Shown here piece after piece: positions 1 through 4,601 of a stretch of DNA of 5,970 nt. A model generated the notes under the pieces. The model was given only the letters and a program-made list of their open reading frames with translations, was not told the DNA's origin and did no database searches. Origin of the DNA: Bacillota bacterium (GTDB lineage Bacteria > Bacillota > Clostridia > Oscillospirales > Oscillospiraceae); assembly GCA_009781925.1 (NCBI GenBank), contig WQUU01000102.1, positions 1-5,970 of the forward strand. Reading direction: 5' to 3'. Both the position numbers and the translations under genes were made by a program. Within the stretch, counting starts at the first letter, position 1, and the number at the start of each line of letters is the position of its first letter.

Positions 1-315
1 GAACCGGAGGCCCGGGCGCAATTTATTGCGCTGCTGAAATCCCATGAGACGACCGCCGACGCCCTCATCTACGTTCTCAGCGAGCGAGAACAGCTCTCCC
101 TGCTGCCGGGACACGCCACACGGGTACTCGTAACCGCTGACCTCGACACGATCAAGGCGCGGTTCGTGAAGCGGATGAAGGGCAATCTCTCCGCCCCCAT
201 CGCCGCGATGCTGGAGAAGAGGCACGGTATGTTTGACAACGAGCCGTGCGATCTGCGCGCGGACAGCACAAAACACAGCGTCTCGGACATCTGCGACAGA
301 ATTCTGCAATGCTAA
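1..315 (+). CDS. P-loop kinase-like protein, C-terminal 104 residues (5' end outside window)
   Basis: The frame is open from the first base to a TAA at 313-315 and gives 104 residues, so the gene begins upstream of the window. The visible part has a strand 'TRVLVTADLDTIKARF', then an Arg/Lys-rich segment 'RMKGNLSAPIAAMLEKRH', a 'GMFDNEP' stretch and a final helix 'SVSDICDRIL'. A beta strand, a basic lid-like helix, a further strand and a C-terminal helix in this order are typical of the last third of small nucleoside, gluconate or shikimate kinase-type P-loop phosphotransferases. The Walker A motif would lie upstream and cannot be seen, so the substrate is unknown. The family assignment is inference from this pattern only. 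The stop is followed within 11 nt by a possible small ORF whose ribosome site overlaps the stop codon. Confidence 0.6.
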   Translation, partial: EPEARAQFIALLKSHETTADALIYVLSEREQLSLLPGHATRVLVTADLDTIKARFVKRMKGNLSAPIAAMLEKRHGMFDNEPCDLRADSTKHSVSDICDRILQC

Positions 316-325
316 GGTGATCGGG

Positions 326-430
326 ATGAAGCTGTTCCGGCGTCTGAGCGGGCAGGCGATCACGCGAATCGTGGGTCTGTTACTGCTCGTGAGCGGGGCG
401 GTACTGGTGGCGGAGAATTTGGTACTATAA
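326..430 (+). CDS. Possible 34-residue single-helix membrane protein
   Basis: The ATG at 326 is preceded by AAGGTGA (314-320) at 5-nt spacing, and this ribosome site overlaps the stop of the upstream kinase-like gene, so translational coupling is plausible. The product starts with a short basic amphipathic head (MKLFRRLSGQAITR) followed by about 18 hydrophobic residues (IVGLLLLVSGAVLVAENLVL) and ends at TAA 428-430. This fits a small inner-membrane protein with its N-terminus in the cytoplasm. An in-frame ATG at 233 would lengthen the ORF, but it lies inside the upstream gene, has no comparable ribosome site and adds a Cys/Arg/Thr-rich tail typical of a shadow frame, so 326 is preferred. I do not recognise a family. 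The ORF could be chance, but start signal, length and hydrophobic profile agree. Confidence 0.45.
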   Translation: MKLFRRLSGQAITRIVGLLLLVSGAVLVAENLVL

Positions 431-532
431 TAAACGGTGTATAAAGAAATAAAATTCCCGAATCAATTCCATGGTCATCTTTTCTTTGTCTGTGAAACCG
501 CTTCGAATAAATTTTTTATAATAGGTGTGGTG

Positions 533-772
533 ATGAAAACGATGGTTTACGAGAGAATACGTAACCTTAGAGAGGACAAAGATTGGACACAAAAGCATGT
601 GTCAGACTTGCTGTTTATAAACAGGCGAACCTATGGCGCGTACGAAAATGGGGTAAATGCCATGTCGCCGGAGATACTGATCAGACTATCACAAATTTAT
701 CACACAAGCGTAGATTATATTTTAGGGCAGACAGATAATCCAAATCCATATGAACGCGCCCGCAAAAAATAA
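533..772 (+). CDS. Cro/C1-type (XRE family) transcriptional regulator, 79 residues
   Basis: A single HTH_3 domain fills most of this 79-residue protein. Helix 1 is 'VYERIRNLREDKDWTQ' (about residues 5-20), the helix-turn-helix is 'TQKHVSDLLFINRRTYGAYENG' (about 19-40), and 'MSPEILIRLSQIYHTSVDYILGQTD' (44-68) is the usual closing pair of helices ending in the D-Y-[IL]-L-G signature. The short tail is basic (RARKK). The protein should bind DNA as a dimer; its target is unknown. The start at 533 has AGGTG (523-527) at 5-nt spacing. The longer in-frame start at 437 adds 32 residues unrelated to the fold and has no ribosome site, while ATG 542 is a possible shorter start. The gene and its upstream 100 bp are clearly AT-richer than the kinase fragment before it and the aldolase after it, which suggests separate acquisition. 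It faces the aldolase gene and shares its terminator. Confidence 0.88.
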   Translation: MKTMVYERIRNLREDKDWTQKHVSDLLFINRRTYGAYENGVNAMSPEILIRLSQIYHTSVDYILGQTDNPNPYERARKK

Positions 773-809
773 ATCACCGATGCGCAAAGATGAGCGCTCC
801 CGACACAAC

Positions 810-850
810 AAAAACAACCGCTCTGGTTCAAAAACCAAACGGTTGTTTTT
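810..850. terminator. Bidirectional intrinsic terminator between converging genes
   Basis: AAAAACAACCG (810-820) pairs perfectly with CGGTTGTTTTT (840-850). The 19-nt loop has its own small stem, TGGTT (824-828) with AACCA (833-837). On the plus strand the stem ends in a T run and then GCTCTTTT; on the minus strand it ends in TTTTTGTTG. It can therefore stop both the regulator transcript arriving from the left and the aldolase transcript arriving from the right. Confidence 0.85.
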
Positions 851-874
851 GCTCTTTTATAAAAATATCTTTTT

Positions 875-1810
875 TTACGCCTTTCCGTCGCAGCCCAGCA
901 CGTTCACGAGCTTGTCCTTGACGAGCTCCTTGATGTTGTCCCGCCCCGGGGCCAGATACTGCCGCGGGTCGAAGTGCTCCGGGTGCTCGGTGAAGTGCTG
1001 GCGGATGCCGGCGGTCATGGCCAGGCGCAGGTCGGAGTCGATGTTGATCTTACACACCGCCATGCGTGCGGCCTGCCTGAGCATGTCCTCCGGAATGCCG
1101 ATGGCGTCCGGCATGTGGCCGCCGTTTGCGTTGATGATGTCCACGTACTTCGGGATGACGGAGGAGGCCCCGTGCAGCACGATGGGGAAACCGGGCAGGC
1201 GCTTTTCCACTTCCGCCAGAATGTCAAAGCGGAGCTGGGGCTTCTGGCCCGGTTTAAACTTGAACGCGCCGTGGCTGGTGCCGATGGCGATGGCCAGGGA
1301 GTCCACGCCGGTCTTGGTCACGAACTCCTCCACCTCTTCGGGCCTTGTATAGCTGCTGTCCTCGGCGGAGACGTTGATATTGTCCTCGATGCCGGCCAGA
1401 CGGCCCAGTTCGCCCTCCACGACGACGCCCATGCCGTGGGCGTACTCCACGACCTGCTTGGTCAGCGTGATGTTCTCCTCAAAGCTGTGTTTGCTCCCGT
1501 CGATCATGACGGAGGTGAAGCCGCCGTCGATGCAGGACTTGCAGACCTCAAAGCTCTCGCCGTGATCCAGATGCACGCAGATGGGCAGGCCGGTGTCCTC
1601 GATGGCGGCCTCAATGAGCTTCATGAGGTAGACGTGCTTGGCATATTTGCGCGCGCCGGCGGAGACCTGGAGGATCAGGGGGGCGTGAACCTCGGCGGCG
1701 GCCTCGGTGATACCCTGAATGATCTCCATATTGTTCACGTTGAATGCGCCGATGGCGTAGCCGCCCGCGTAGGCGTTTTTGAACATTTCAGTGGAAGTTA
1801 CGATTCCCAT
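875..1810 (-). CDS. fba: Class II (IIB) fructose-1,6-bisphosphate aldolase
   Basis: This enzyme cleaves fructose-1,6-bisphosphate to dihydroxyacetone phosphate and glyceraldehyde-3-phosphate in glycolysis and runs in reverse in gluconeogenesis; it is a cytoplasmic, metal-dependent (usually Zn) TIM barrel. With the ATG at 1810 it has 311 residues, the normal length for class IIB. Visible motifs are 'GAFNVNNME' (21-29), 'VHLDHG' (79-84, holding the catalytic Asp82 and metal ligand His83), 'VEGELG' (131-136, metal-binding Glu), 'GTSHG' (177-181, metal ligand His180), 'HGASS' (213-217, metal ligand His213) and 'NIDSD' (256-260, substrate phosphate and ketose contacts). The long segment at 219-245 after HGASS is typical of the IIB subgroup. 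No key residue is missing. A TTG at 1816 would add two residues and lies closer to the ribosome site; ATG 1810 matches the usual start of homologs. The gene is divergent from the phosphofructokinase. Confidence 0.97.
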   Translation of the reverse strand: MGIVTSTEMFKNAYAGGYAIGAFNVNNMEIIQGITEAAAEVHAPLILQVSAGARKYAKHVYLMKLIEAAIEDTGLPICVHLDHGESFEVCKSCIDGGFTSVMIDGSKHSFEENITLTKQVVEYAHGMGVVVEGELGRLAGIEDNINVSAEDSSYTRPEEVEEFVTKTGVDSLAIAIGTSHGAFKFKPGQKPQLRFDILAEVEKRLPGFPIVLHGASSVIPKYVDIINANGGHMPDAIGIPEDMLRQAARMAVCKINIDSDLRLAMTAGIRQHFTEHPEHFDPRQYLAPGRDNIKELVKDKLVNVLGCDGKA

Positions 1811-1821
1811 TGACAAGTCAG

Positions 1822-1829
1822 CTCCTTTT
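1822..1829 (-). promoter_or_regulatory. Ribosome binding site of the aldolase gene
   Basis: Read on the minus strand this is AAAAGGAG. It lies 5 nt from the TTG at 1816 and 11 nt from the ATG at 1810. Spacing favours TTG, while codon type and the expected N-terminus favour ATG, so the true start is uncertain by two residues. Confidence 0.6.
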
Positions 1830-1900
1830 ATATTATGATGATACGGGTAAATGTACCAAACATCCGCAACAAATGGTATTTTACCACAGATATTGCTGGA

Positions 1901-1915
1901 ATGGAAGCGGTTTTT
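1901..1915 (+). promoter_or_regulatory. Candidate catabolite-responsive element (cre-like) between fba and the phosphofructokinase
   Basis: ATGGAAGCGGTTTTT matches the CcpA cre consensus WTGWAARCGYWWWCW at 12 of 15 positions, including the central CG and the TG..AA.CG half. The mismatches are at positions 4, 10 and 14. It sits in the 138-bp gap (1811-1948) between two divergent glycolytic genes, 34 bp before the phosphofructokinase start. The rest of the gap is AT-rich. A weak promoter for the plus strand (TTGCTG 1893-1898, TACACT 1917-1922, 18-bp spacer) would overlap this site. Functional status is inference. Confidence 0.3.
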
Positions 1916-1948
1916 TTACACTCACATTTTTTTCGGAGGTATTTCATT

Positions 1949-3277
1949 ATGAACAACACACTCAAAGGCGCGTGCATCATCGGACAGTCCGGCGGGCCCA
2001 CCGCCGTCATCAACGCCAGCGCCTACGGGGTCATTAAGACCGCACTGGATTCCAAGGACATCACCCGGGTGCTGGGCGCGGCCAACGGCATCCGCGGCGT
2101 CCTTGCGGACAGGCTCTACGACATGGGGCAGGAGGATCCCTATGAGCTCAGCCTCCTCATGAACACCCCCTCCTCGGAGCTTGGCAGCGTGCGCCACAAG
2201 ATGGCGGATCCGGATGTGGACGACAGCGAGTACGCCCGCATTCTGGAGATTTTTCAGAAGTACAACGTGCGCTATTTCTTCTATAACGGCGGCAATGATT
2301 CCATGGACACCTGCGAAAAGGTCAGCCGCTATATGGCCCGCGCGGGCTGGGAGTGCCGCATCATGGGTGTGCCGAAGACCATCGACAACGACCTGGCCCT
2401 CACCGACCACTGCCCCGGTTTCGGCAGCGCGGCGAAGTACATCGCCACCACCTGCATGGAGGTCAGCAAGGACGCAAGGGTCTATGATACCGGCATGATT
2501 ACGGTTCTGGAGCTCATGGGACGCCATGCGGGCTGGCTGACCGGAGCCGCCGCGCTCGCGACGGCATTTGGCGCCGGGCCGGATCTCATCTATCTGCCGG
2601 AGACGGTCTTTGATATGGACAGGTTCCTGGAGGATGTCACCGCCATTTACGACAAAACCAAGAAATGTCTGATCGCCGTGTCCGAGGGCATCCACTACGC
2701 GGACGGCGCCTTTGTGGCGGAGGCGGAGACCTCGGCAAACGACGGCTTCGGCCATGCGCAGCTCGGTGGTCTCGCGGCTCAGCTGGCGGCGGTCATCAAA
2801 GAGCGCACGGGGGCAAAGGTGCGCGGTATCGAATTGAGTCTGCTCCAGCGTTGCGCCGCGCATCTGGCCTCCGAAGCGGATGTGAAAGAGGCGTATCTGG
2901 CCGGCGAGATGGCGGTCAAGTCGGCGCTGGCCGGCGAGACCGGCAAGATGGTGGCCTTCGAGTGTGAGCGCGGCGAGCCGCCGAAGAGCAATTACCAGCG
3001 GAAGATCGGGCCCCTGACCGTCAGCCTCGAGATTCAAAAAGGCGAGGCCTATAAGTGCAAGACCAAACTCATCCCCCTGGACGCCGTGGCGAATCTGGAG
3101 AAGAAGGTGCCGCTGGAGGGGATCAACGCCGAGCATAACGGCGTCACCCAAGAGTTCATCGACTACGTCCTCCCACTCGTCCAAGGCGAACCCGAGCGCC
3201 CAACGGAGAACTCCCTGCCCCGCTACGCCAGACTGAAAAAAGTTCTGACAACGGAGATGGACGGGGGCGCGAAATAG
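1949..3277 (+). CDS. pfp: PPi-type 6-phosphofructokinase (diphosphate--fructose-6-phosphate 1-phosphotransferase)
   Basis: The enzyme phosphorylates fructose-6-phosphate to fructose-1,6-bisphosphate, the step just before the divergent aldolase. It has 442 residues from ATG 1949, with GGAGGT (1935-1940) at 8-nt spacing; an in-frame ATG at 1835 lies in the AT-rich intergenic region and is rejected. Motifs are 'GQSGGPTAVINAS' (12-24), 'GGNDS' (114-118), 'PKTIDND' (142-148, with the catalytic-loop Asp) and 'MGRHAGW' (190-196). ATP-dependent enzymes have GGDGS and PGTIDND. Here Asp117 replaces the Gly that ATP needs and Lys143 replaces the second Gly, the two residues used to recognise pyrophosphate-dependent members. 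Use of PPi would make the step reversible and energy-sparing, common in anaerobes. The length exceeds the ~320 residues of ATP-type bacterial PfkA, fitting the long PPi clade. Phosphoryl donor is inferred from these residues, not measured. Confidence 0.93.
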   Translation: MNNTLKGACIIGQSGGPTAVINASAYGVIKTALDSKDITRVLGAANGIRGVLADRLYDMGQEDPYELSLLMNTPSSELGSVRHKMADPDVDDSEYARILEIFQKYNVRYFFYNGGNDSMDTCEKVSRYMARAGWECRIMGVPKTIDNDLALTDHCPGFGSAAKYIATTCMEVSKDARVYDTGMITVLELMGRHAGWLTGAAALATAFGAGPDLIYLPETVFDMDRFLEDVTAIYDKTKKCLIAVSEGIHYADGAFVAEAETSANDGFGHAQLGGLAAQLAAVIKERTGAKVRGIELSLLQRCAAHLASEADVKEAYLAGEMAVKSALAGETGKMVAFECERGEPPKSNYQRKIGPLTVSLEIQKGEAYKCKTKLIPLDAVANLEKKVPLEGINAEHNGVTQEFIDYVLPLVQGEPERPTENSLPRYARLKKVLTTEMDGGAK

Positions 3278-3300
3278 GAAAATCTAAACGAAAAGTTACA

Positions 3301-3328
3301 GGGGCGGAAGAGAAAACTCTTCTGCCCC
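3301..3328 (+). terminator. Hairpin after the phosphofructokinase gene
   Basis: GGGGCGGAAGAG (3301-3312) pairs with CTCTTCTGCCCC (3317-3328) in a 12-bp stem with one G-T pair and an AAAA tetraloop, 23 bp after the stop codon. The stem is very stable but is followed by AGATTGTCAAT rather than a T tract, so it may slow or protect the 3' end more than act as a classical intrinsic terminator. Confidence 0.6.
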
Positions 3329-3351
3329 AGATTGTCAATAGACCCAGAAAT

Positions 3352-3431
3352 GCGGGCCGCCGAAGGCGGCGGCCCCTACAGGAGTATGGCCATATCAAGG
3401 GTTGTAGGGAACGCCCCCTTGGGCGTCCCGC
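3352..3431. repeat. 80-bp GC-rich inverted-repeat element, copy 1 (REP/MITE-like)
   Basis: Two 29-bp arms, 3352-3380 and 3403-3431, are inverted copies of each other with 24 of 29 positions matching. Each arm ends inward in CCCTACA (or TGTAGGG), and each arm is itself a hairpin, for example GGGCCGCC (3354-3361) with GGCGGCCC (3368-3375). The 22-bp spacer contains the perfect palindrome TATGGCCATA (3385-3394). The element fills the gap between the phosphofructokinase hairpin and the 3' end of the minus-strand regulator gene and has no coding content. The same architecture occurs at 4461-4597, and a related half-unit at 5942-5966. Similar GC-rich interspersed palindromes are common in Oscillospirales genomes; that link is from general recollection. 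Confidence 0.75.
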
Positions 3432-3444
3432 CAAGGAAAGCCCC

Positions 3445-3690
3445 TTATTTGATCTCCTGCTCCAGACTGTTAAAAGCATCTGTGTCAAAGAACTGCGCCA
3501 GCGTGATTTCAAAGCCATCGCAGAGCTTTTTTATGGTCAGTACTTCGGGACTTTTGGTCTCTCCGTTTAAAACACTCTTGATCGTAGATTGGGATACACC
3601 GGCGATGTAGCTCAGCCCGTTCGGTGTTATTTTGCGTTCTCTACATAATTCTCGGATTCTCTCTACGATGAGAATAACTGTGTCAGACAA
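3445..3690 (-). CDS. Cro/C1-type (XRE family) transcriptional regulator, 81 residues, TTG start
   Basis: A single HTH_3 domain occupies about residues 5-69: helix 1 'ILIVERIRELCRERK', helix-turn-helix 'ITPNGLSYIAGVSQSTIKSVLNGE' (about 21-44), then 'SPEVLTIKKLCDGFEITLAQFFD', which ends in the usual [ILV]-x-x-FF-D signature. There is no sensor or second domain. The start is TTG at 3690, chosen because AGGAGGG (3703-3697, minus strand) precedes it by 6 nt and no ATG or GTG lies between. The gene is divergent from a 57-residue helical protein gene. Three matching 18-bp palindromes lie in the shared control region, one directly touching this gene's own ribosome site. It is therefore most likely an autorepressor that also controls the neighbour. 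That role is inference; the family assignment is firm. Confidence 0.9.
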   Translation of the reverse strand: MSDTVILIVERIRELCRERKITPNGLSYIAGVSQSTIKSVLNGETKSPEVLTIKKLCDGFEITLAQFFDTDAFNSLEQEIK

Positions 3691-3704
3691 GGTAAGCCCT
3701 CCTA

Positions 3705-3722
3705 ATAGTGTTATGTCACTAT
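3705..3722. promoter_or_regulatory. Operator-like palindrome O1, next to the regulator's ribosome site
   Basis: ATAGTG-TTATGT-CACTAT has perfect 6-bp arms around a 6-bp centre. On the minus strand it runs straight into the AGGAGGG of the regulator gene, so a bound protein would lie at the start of the regulator message. It is one of three sites of the form WTAGYG-N6-CACTAW in 100 bp. Confidence 0.65.
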
Positions 3723-3749
3723 CAGGATAAGTATTTTCAAAATTATTAG

Positions 3750-3767
3750 TTAGTGGTATAGCACTAA
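3750..3767. promoter_or_regulatory. Operator-like palindrome O2, centre of the divergent region
   Basis: TTAGTG-GTATAG-CACTAA is symmetric at 16 of 18 positions; only the G/G pair flanking the central TATA breaks it. Its centre is 45 bp from O1 and 37 bp from O3. On the minus strand it contains TGCTATACC, a weak extended -10 (3763-3755) that could drive the regulator gene with a leader of about 60 nt. If so, binding here would directly shut the regulator promoter. Confidence 0.65.
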
Positions 3768-3778
3768 TCAGAACAATG

Positions 3779-3787
3779 TGTTATAAT
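3779..3787 (+). promoter_or_regulatory. Extended -10 promoter of the first 57-residue protein gene
   Basis: TGTTATAAT is a perfect extended -10 (TGnTATAAT). No good -35 is present 16-18 bp upstream, as is usual for extended -10 promoters. The start point would fall near 3794, inside O3, leaving a leader of about 27 nt that contains AGGAGG. The last base of the -10 is the first base of O3, so repression by occlusion is expected. Confidence 0.6.
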
Positions 3788-3804
3788 TAGCGTTATAACA
3801 CTAA
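3787..3804. promoter_or_regulatory. Operator-like palindrome O3, over the start point of the small gene
   Basis: TTAGCG-TTATAA-CACTAA is an 18-bp palindrome broken at only one pair (C at position 5 against A at position 14). It overlaps the -10 box and the predicted transcription start, and a single T separates it from the AGGAGG (3806-3811) of the small gene. ATAACACTAATAGGAGG here matches the minus-strand sequence at 3714-3698 in 16 of 17 positions. Confidence 0.65.
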
Positions 3805-3820
3805 TAGGAGGAACAAGGCT

Positions 3821-3994
3821 ATGGACTACCATGCGGTATACCTAAAAATGTTCAACGCGAGCGAGGATACGATCAGGGTGTTGGAAAACACAATCAAGTC
3901 ACTTGCGTTGCTCAGGGAAAAGATCATTACAATACAGCGAGAGGCCGAGGACATGATTATTAATTCGGATGATGAGTTGGAACAAACCGAGTGA
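3821..3994 (+). CDS. 57-residue charged helical protein, paralog A
   Basis: ATG 3821 is preceded by AGGAGG (3806-3811) at 9-nt spacing, and the frame ends at TGA 3992-3994. The product begins MDYHAVYLKMF, continues as a mostly helical heptad-like region (residues about 15-48, 'TIRVLENTIKSLALLREKI' then 'QREAEDMI') and ends in an acidic tail (SDDELEQTE). It has no signal peptide, membrane segment or cysteine, so it should be a small cytoplasmic protein that may self-associate or bind a partner through a coiled coil. The gene at 4253 encodes a paralog of exactly the same length with about 27 of 57 identical residues, which strongly supports both as real genes. It is divergent from a Cro/C1-type regulator and its promoter is overlapped by operator-like palindromes. 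Function unknown; small 'DYxxLYxxxFNA...AQxxAE' proteins seem familiar from Clostridia, but I cannot name a family. Confidence 0.8.
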   Translation: MDYHAVYLKMFNASEDTIRVLENTIKSLALLREKIITIQREAEDMIINSDDELEQTE

Positions 3995-4065
3995 GCTTTA
4001 AGAAATTTTCCATCAAAGGGAAATGTCAACAGCTTAAGGTCAAAGGCTTGATAAGGCGTTGAAGA

Positions 4066-4121
4066 ACTCCTTCCGTCAGAGGACGGCGCAAGGGCGCCGC
4101 TCTTGCGCTGGCTGAAGGAGT
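4066..4121. repeat. Imperfect inverted repeat/hairpin between the two small genes
   Basis: ACTCCTTC (4066-4073) is inverted as GAAGGAGT (4114-4121), and within it GCGCAAG (4086-4092) is inverted as CTTGCGC (4102-4108). The 258-nt gap between the small genes (3995-4252) holds this structure, no convincing ORF, and the promoter of the second gene at its right end. The GC-rich block looks foreign to the AT-rich flanks and could be a short interspersed repeat or a transcript-ending hairpin; there is no T tract after it. Confidence 0.45.
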
Positions 4122-4188
4122 CATCCAAACCTCCTGACCTTCTGCAAATCGATTCGACGGATTTAGACAACATCGGCCCTTTTGACCG

Positions 4189-4197
4189 TGGTATAAT
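4189..4197 (+). promoter_or_regulatory. Extended -10 promoter of the second 57-residue protein gene
   Basis: TGGTATAAT is a perfect extended -10. A TAGACA at 4164-4169 resembles a -35 but lies 22 bp away, too far to count. The start point would be near 4204, giving a leader of about 49 nt. No TTAGTG-N6-CACTAA palindrome lies near it, so this gene should not answer to the same operator set as its paralog. Confidence 0.5.
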
Positions 4198-4252
4198 GCA
4201 ATTAAGACATATAAGATATAAGTTTGCACCATAGAAAAGAAGGGATGATGTT

Positions 4253-4426
4253 TTGGACTACCACGATCTATACATAAAAATGTTCGGCGCGACGGCGGAC
4301 GCGGTCGAGGCGCTGGATACCACAATTGACGCGCTTGTGGCGCTCAGAAAGAAACTCATCTTGGCGCAGCGGGAGACGGAAAACGCCGTCATCTCTGTGG
4401 AGGAGGATCCGGAGCAAACTGAGTGA
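4253..4426 (+). CDS. 57-residue charged helical protein, paralog B, TTG start
   Basis: The start is TTG at 4253, with AAGGGA (4240-4245) at 7-nt spacing; the ATG codons at 4245 and 4248 are out of frame and lead to an early stop. The TGA is at 4424-4426. The product is the same length as the protein at 3821 and aligns without gaps: shared residues include DYH at 2-4, Y7, KMF at 9-11, A13, D16, L21, TI at 24-25, LR at 31-32, QRE at 39-41 and the terminal EQTE. B is more Ala/Asp-rich and its codons are GC-richer than those of A, so the duplication is old or the copies arrived separately. It is likely a cytoplasmic helical protein of unknown function. It has its own promoter and is followed by an inverted-repeat element. 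Confidence 0.75.
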   Translation: MDYHDLYIKMFGATADAVEALDTTIDALVALRKKLILAQRETENAVISVEEDPEQTE

Positions 4427-4460
4427 GTATGCGTATGAAAAGGCGTCTTGTTGCCAAATT

Positions 4461-4597
4461 CAAAAGGGGTTGCAAAACGCAAGAACGGGGCGTCCGGGAG
4501 GCCGTCCCCTACAGTATGCGGCGTATTATTTGAAATACAGCCATACTTTGTAGGGGTCGGCGTCCTCGACGACCCGTTCTTGCAACAACCGCTTTTG
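4461..4597. repeat. 137-bp inverted-repeat element, copy 2 (REP/MITE-like)
   Basis: The outer arms are CAAAAGGGGTTG (4461-4472) against CAACCGCTTTTG (4586-4597), 11 of 12 matching, then the perfect pair GCAAGAACGGG (4479-4489) and CCCGTTCTTGC (4573-4583). A looser GC-rich section follows, then CCCCTACA (4506-4513) against TGTAGGGG (4549-4556) and GTATG (4514-4518) against CATAC (4542-4546). The centre has GTATT (4523-4527) and AATAC (4534-4538). The whole can fold into one long hairpin. It carries no ORF and ends 4 bp before the stop codon of the zinc-ribbon gene on the other strand, so it probably acts as 3'-end structure for both converging transcripts. It shares the CCCTACA/TGTAGGG core layout with the element at 3352-3431. 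Confidence 0.75.
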
Positions 4598-4601
4598 CGG
4601 C

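Noticed and set aside
517..522. Perfect TATAAT before the first regulator gene
   Set aside because: A start point about 7 bp downstream would fall after the ribosome site at 523-527, and there is no good -35 or extended -10. The TATAAT at 426-431 also lacks a -35. Neither is called.
974..1813. 279-residue plus-strand ORF over the aldolase gene
   Set aside because: It is the antisense frame of a clear class II aldolase, His/Val/Gly/Asp-rich as GC-rich antisense frames are, with no ribosome site and no fold.
1832..1859. TTGGTA and CATAAT (16-bp spacer, minus strand) as an aldolase promoter
   Set aside because: The predicted start point falls inside the ribosome site, so this pair is unlikely to be the working promoter.
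1922..3184. 420-residue minus-strand ORF over the phosphofructokinase gene
   Set aside because: It is an antisense shadow of a gene with complete motifs; its composition (Arg, His, Ala, Gly, Val) is that of a GC-rich complement.
3826..4173. 115-residue minus-strand ORF crossing the first small gene
   Set aside because: The paralogy of the plus-strand frames at 3821 and 4253 and their start signals show that the plus strand is coding.
3445..4426. Toxin-antitoxin system reading of the regulator plus small proteins
   Set aside because: Neither small protein shows a known toxin fold, membrane-active peptide or nuclease residues, and they are paralogs of each other rather than a toxin and antitoxin pair; the divergent layout with long spacing is also atypical.
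3352..4597. CRISPR-like array from the repeated palindromes
   Set aside because: The palindromes are few, unevenly spaced and differ in length; there are no uniform spacers and no cas genes.
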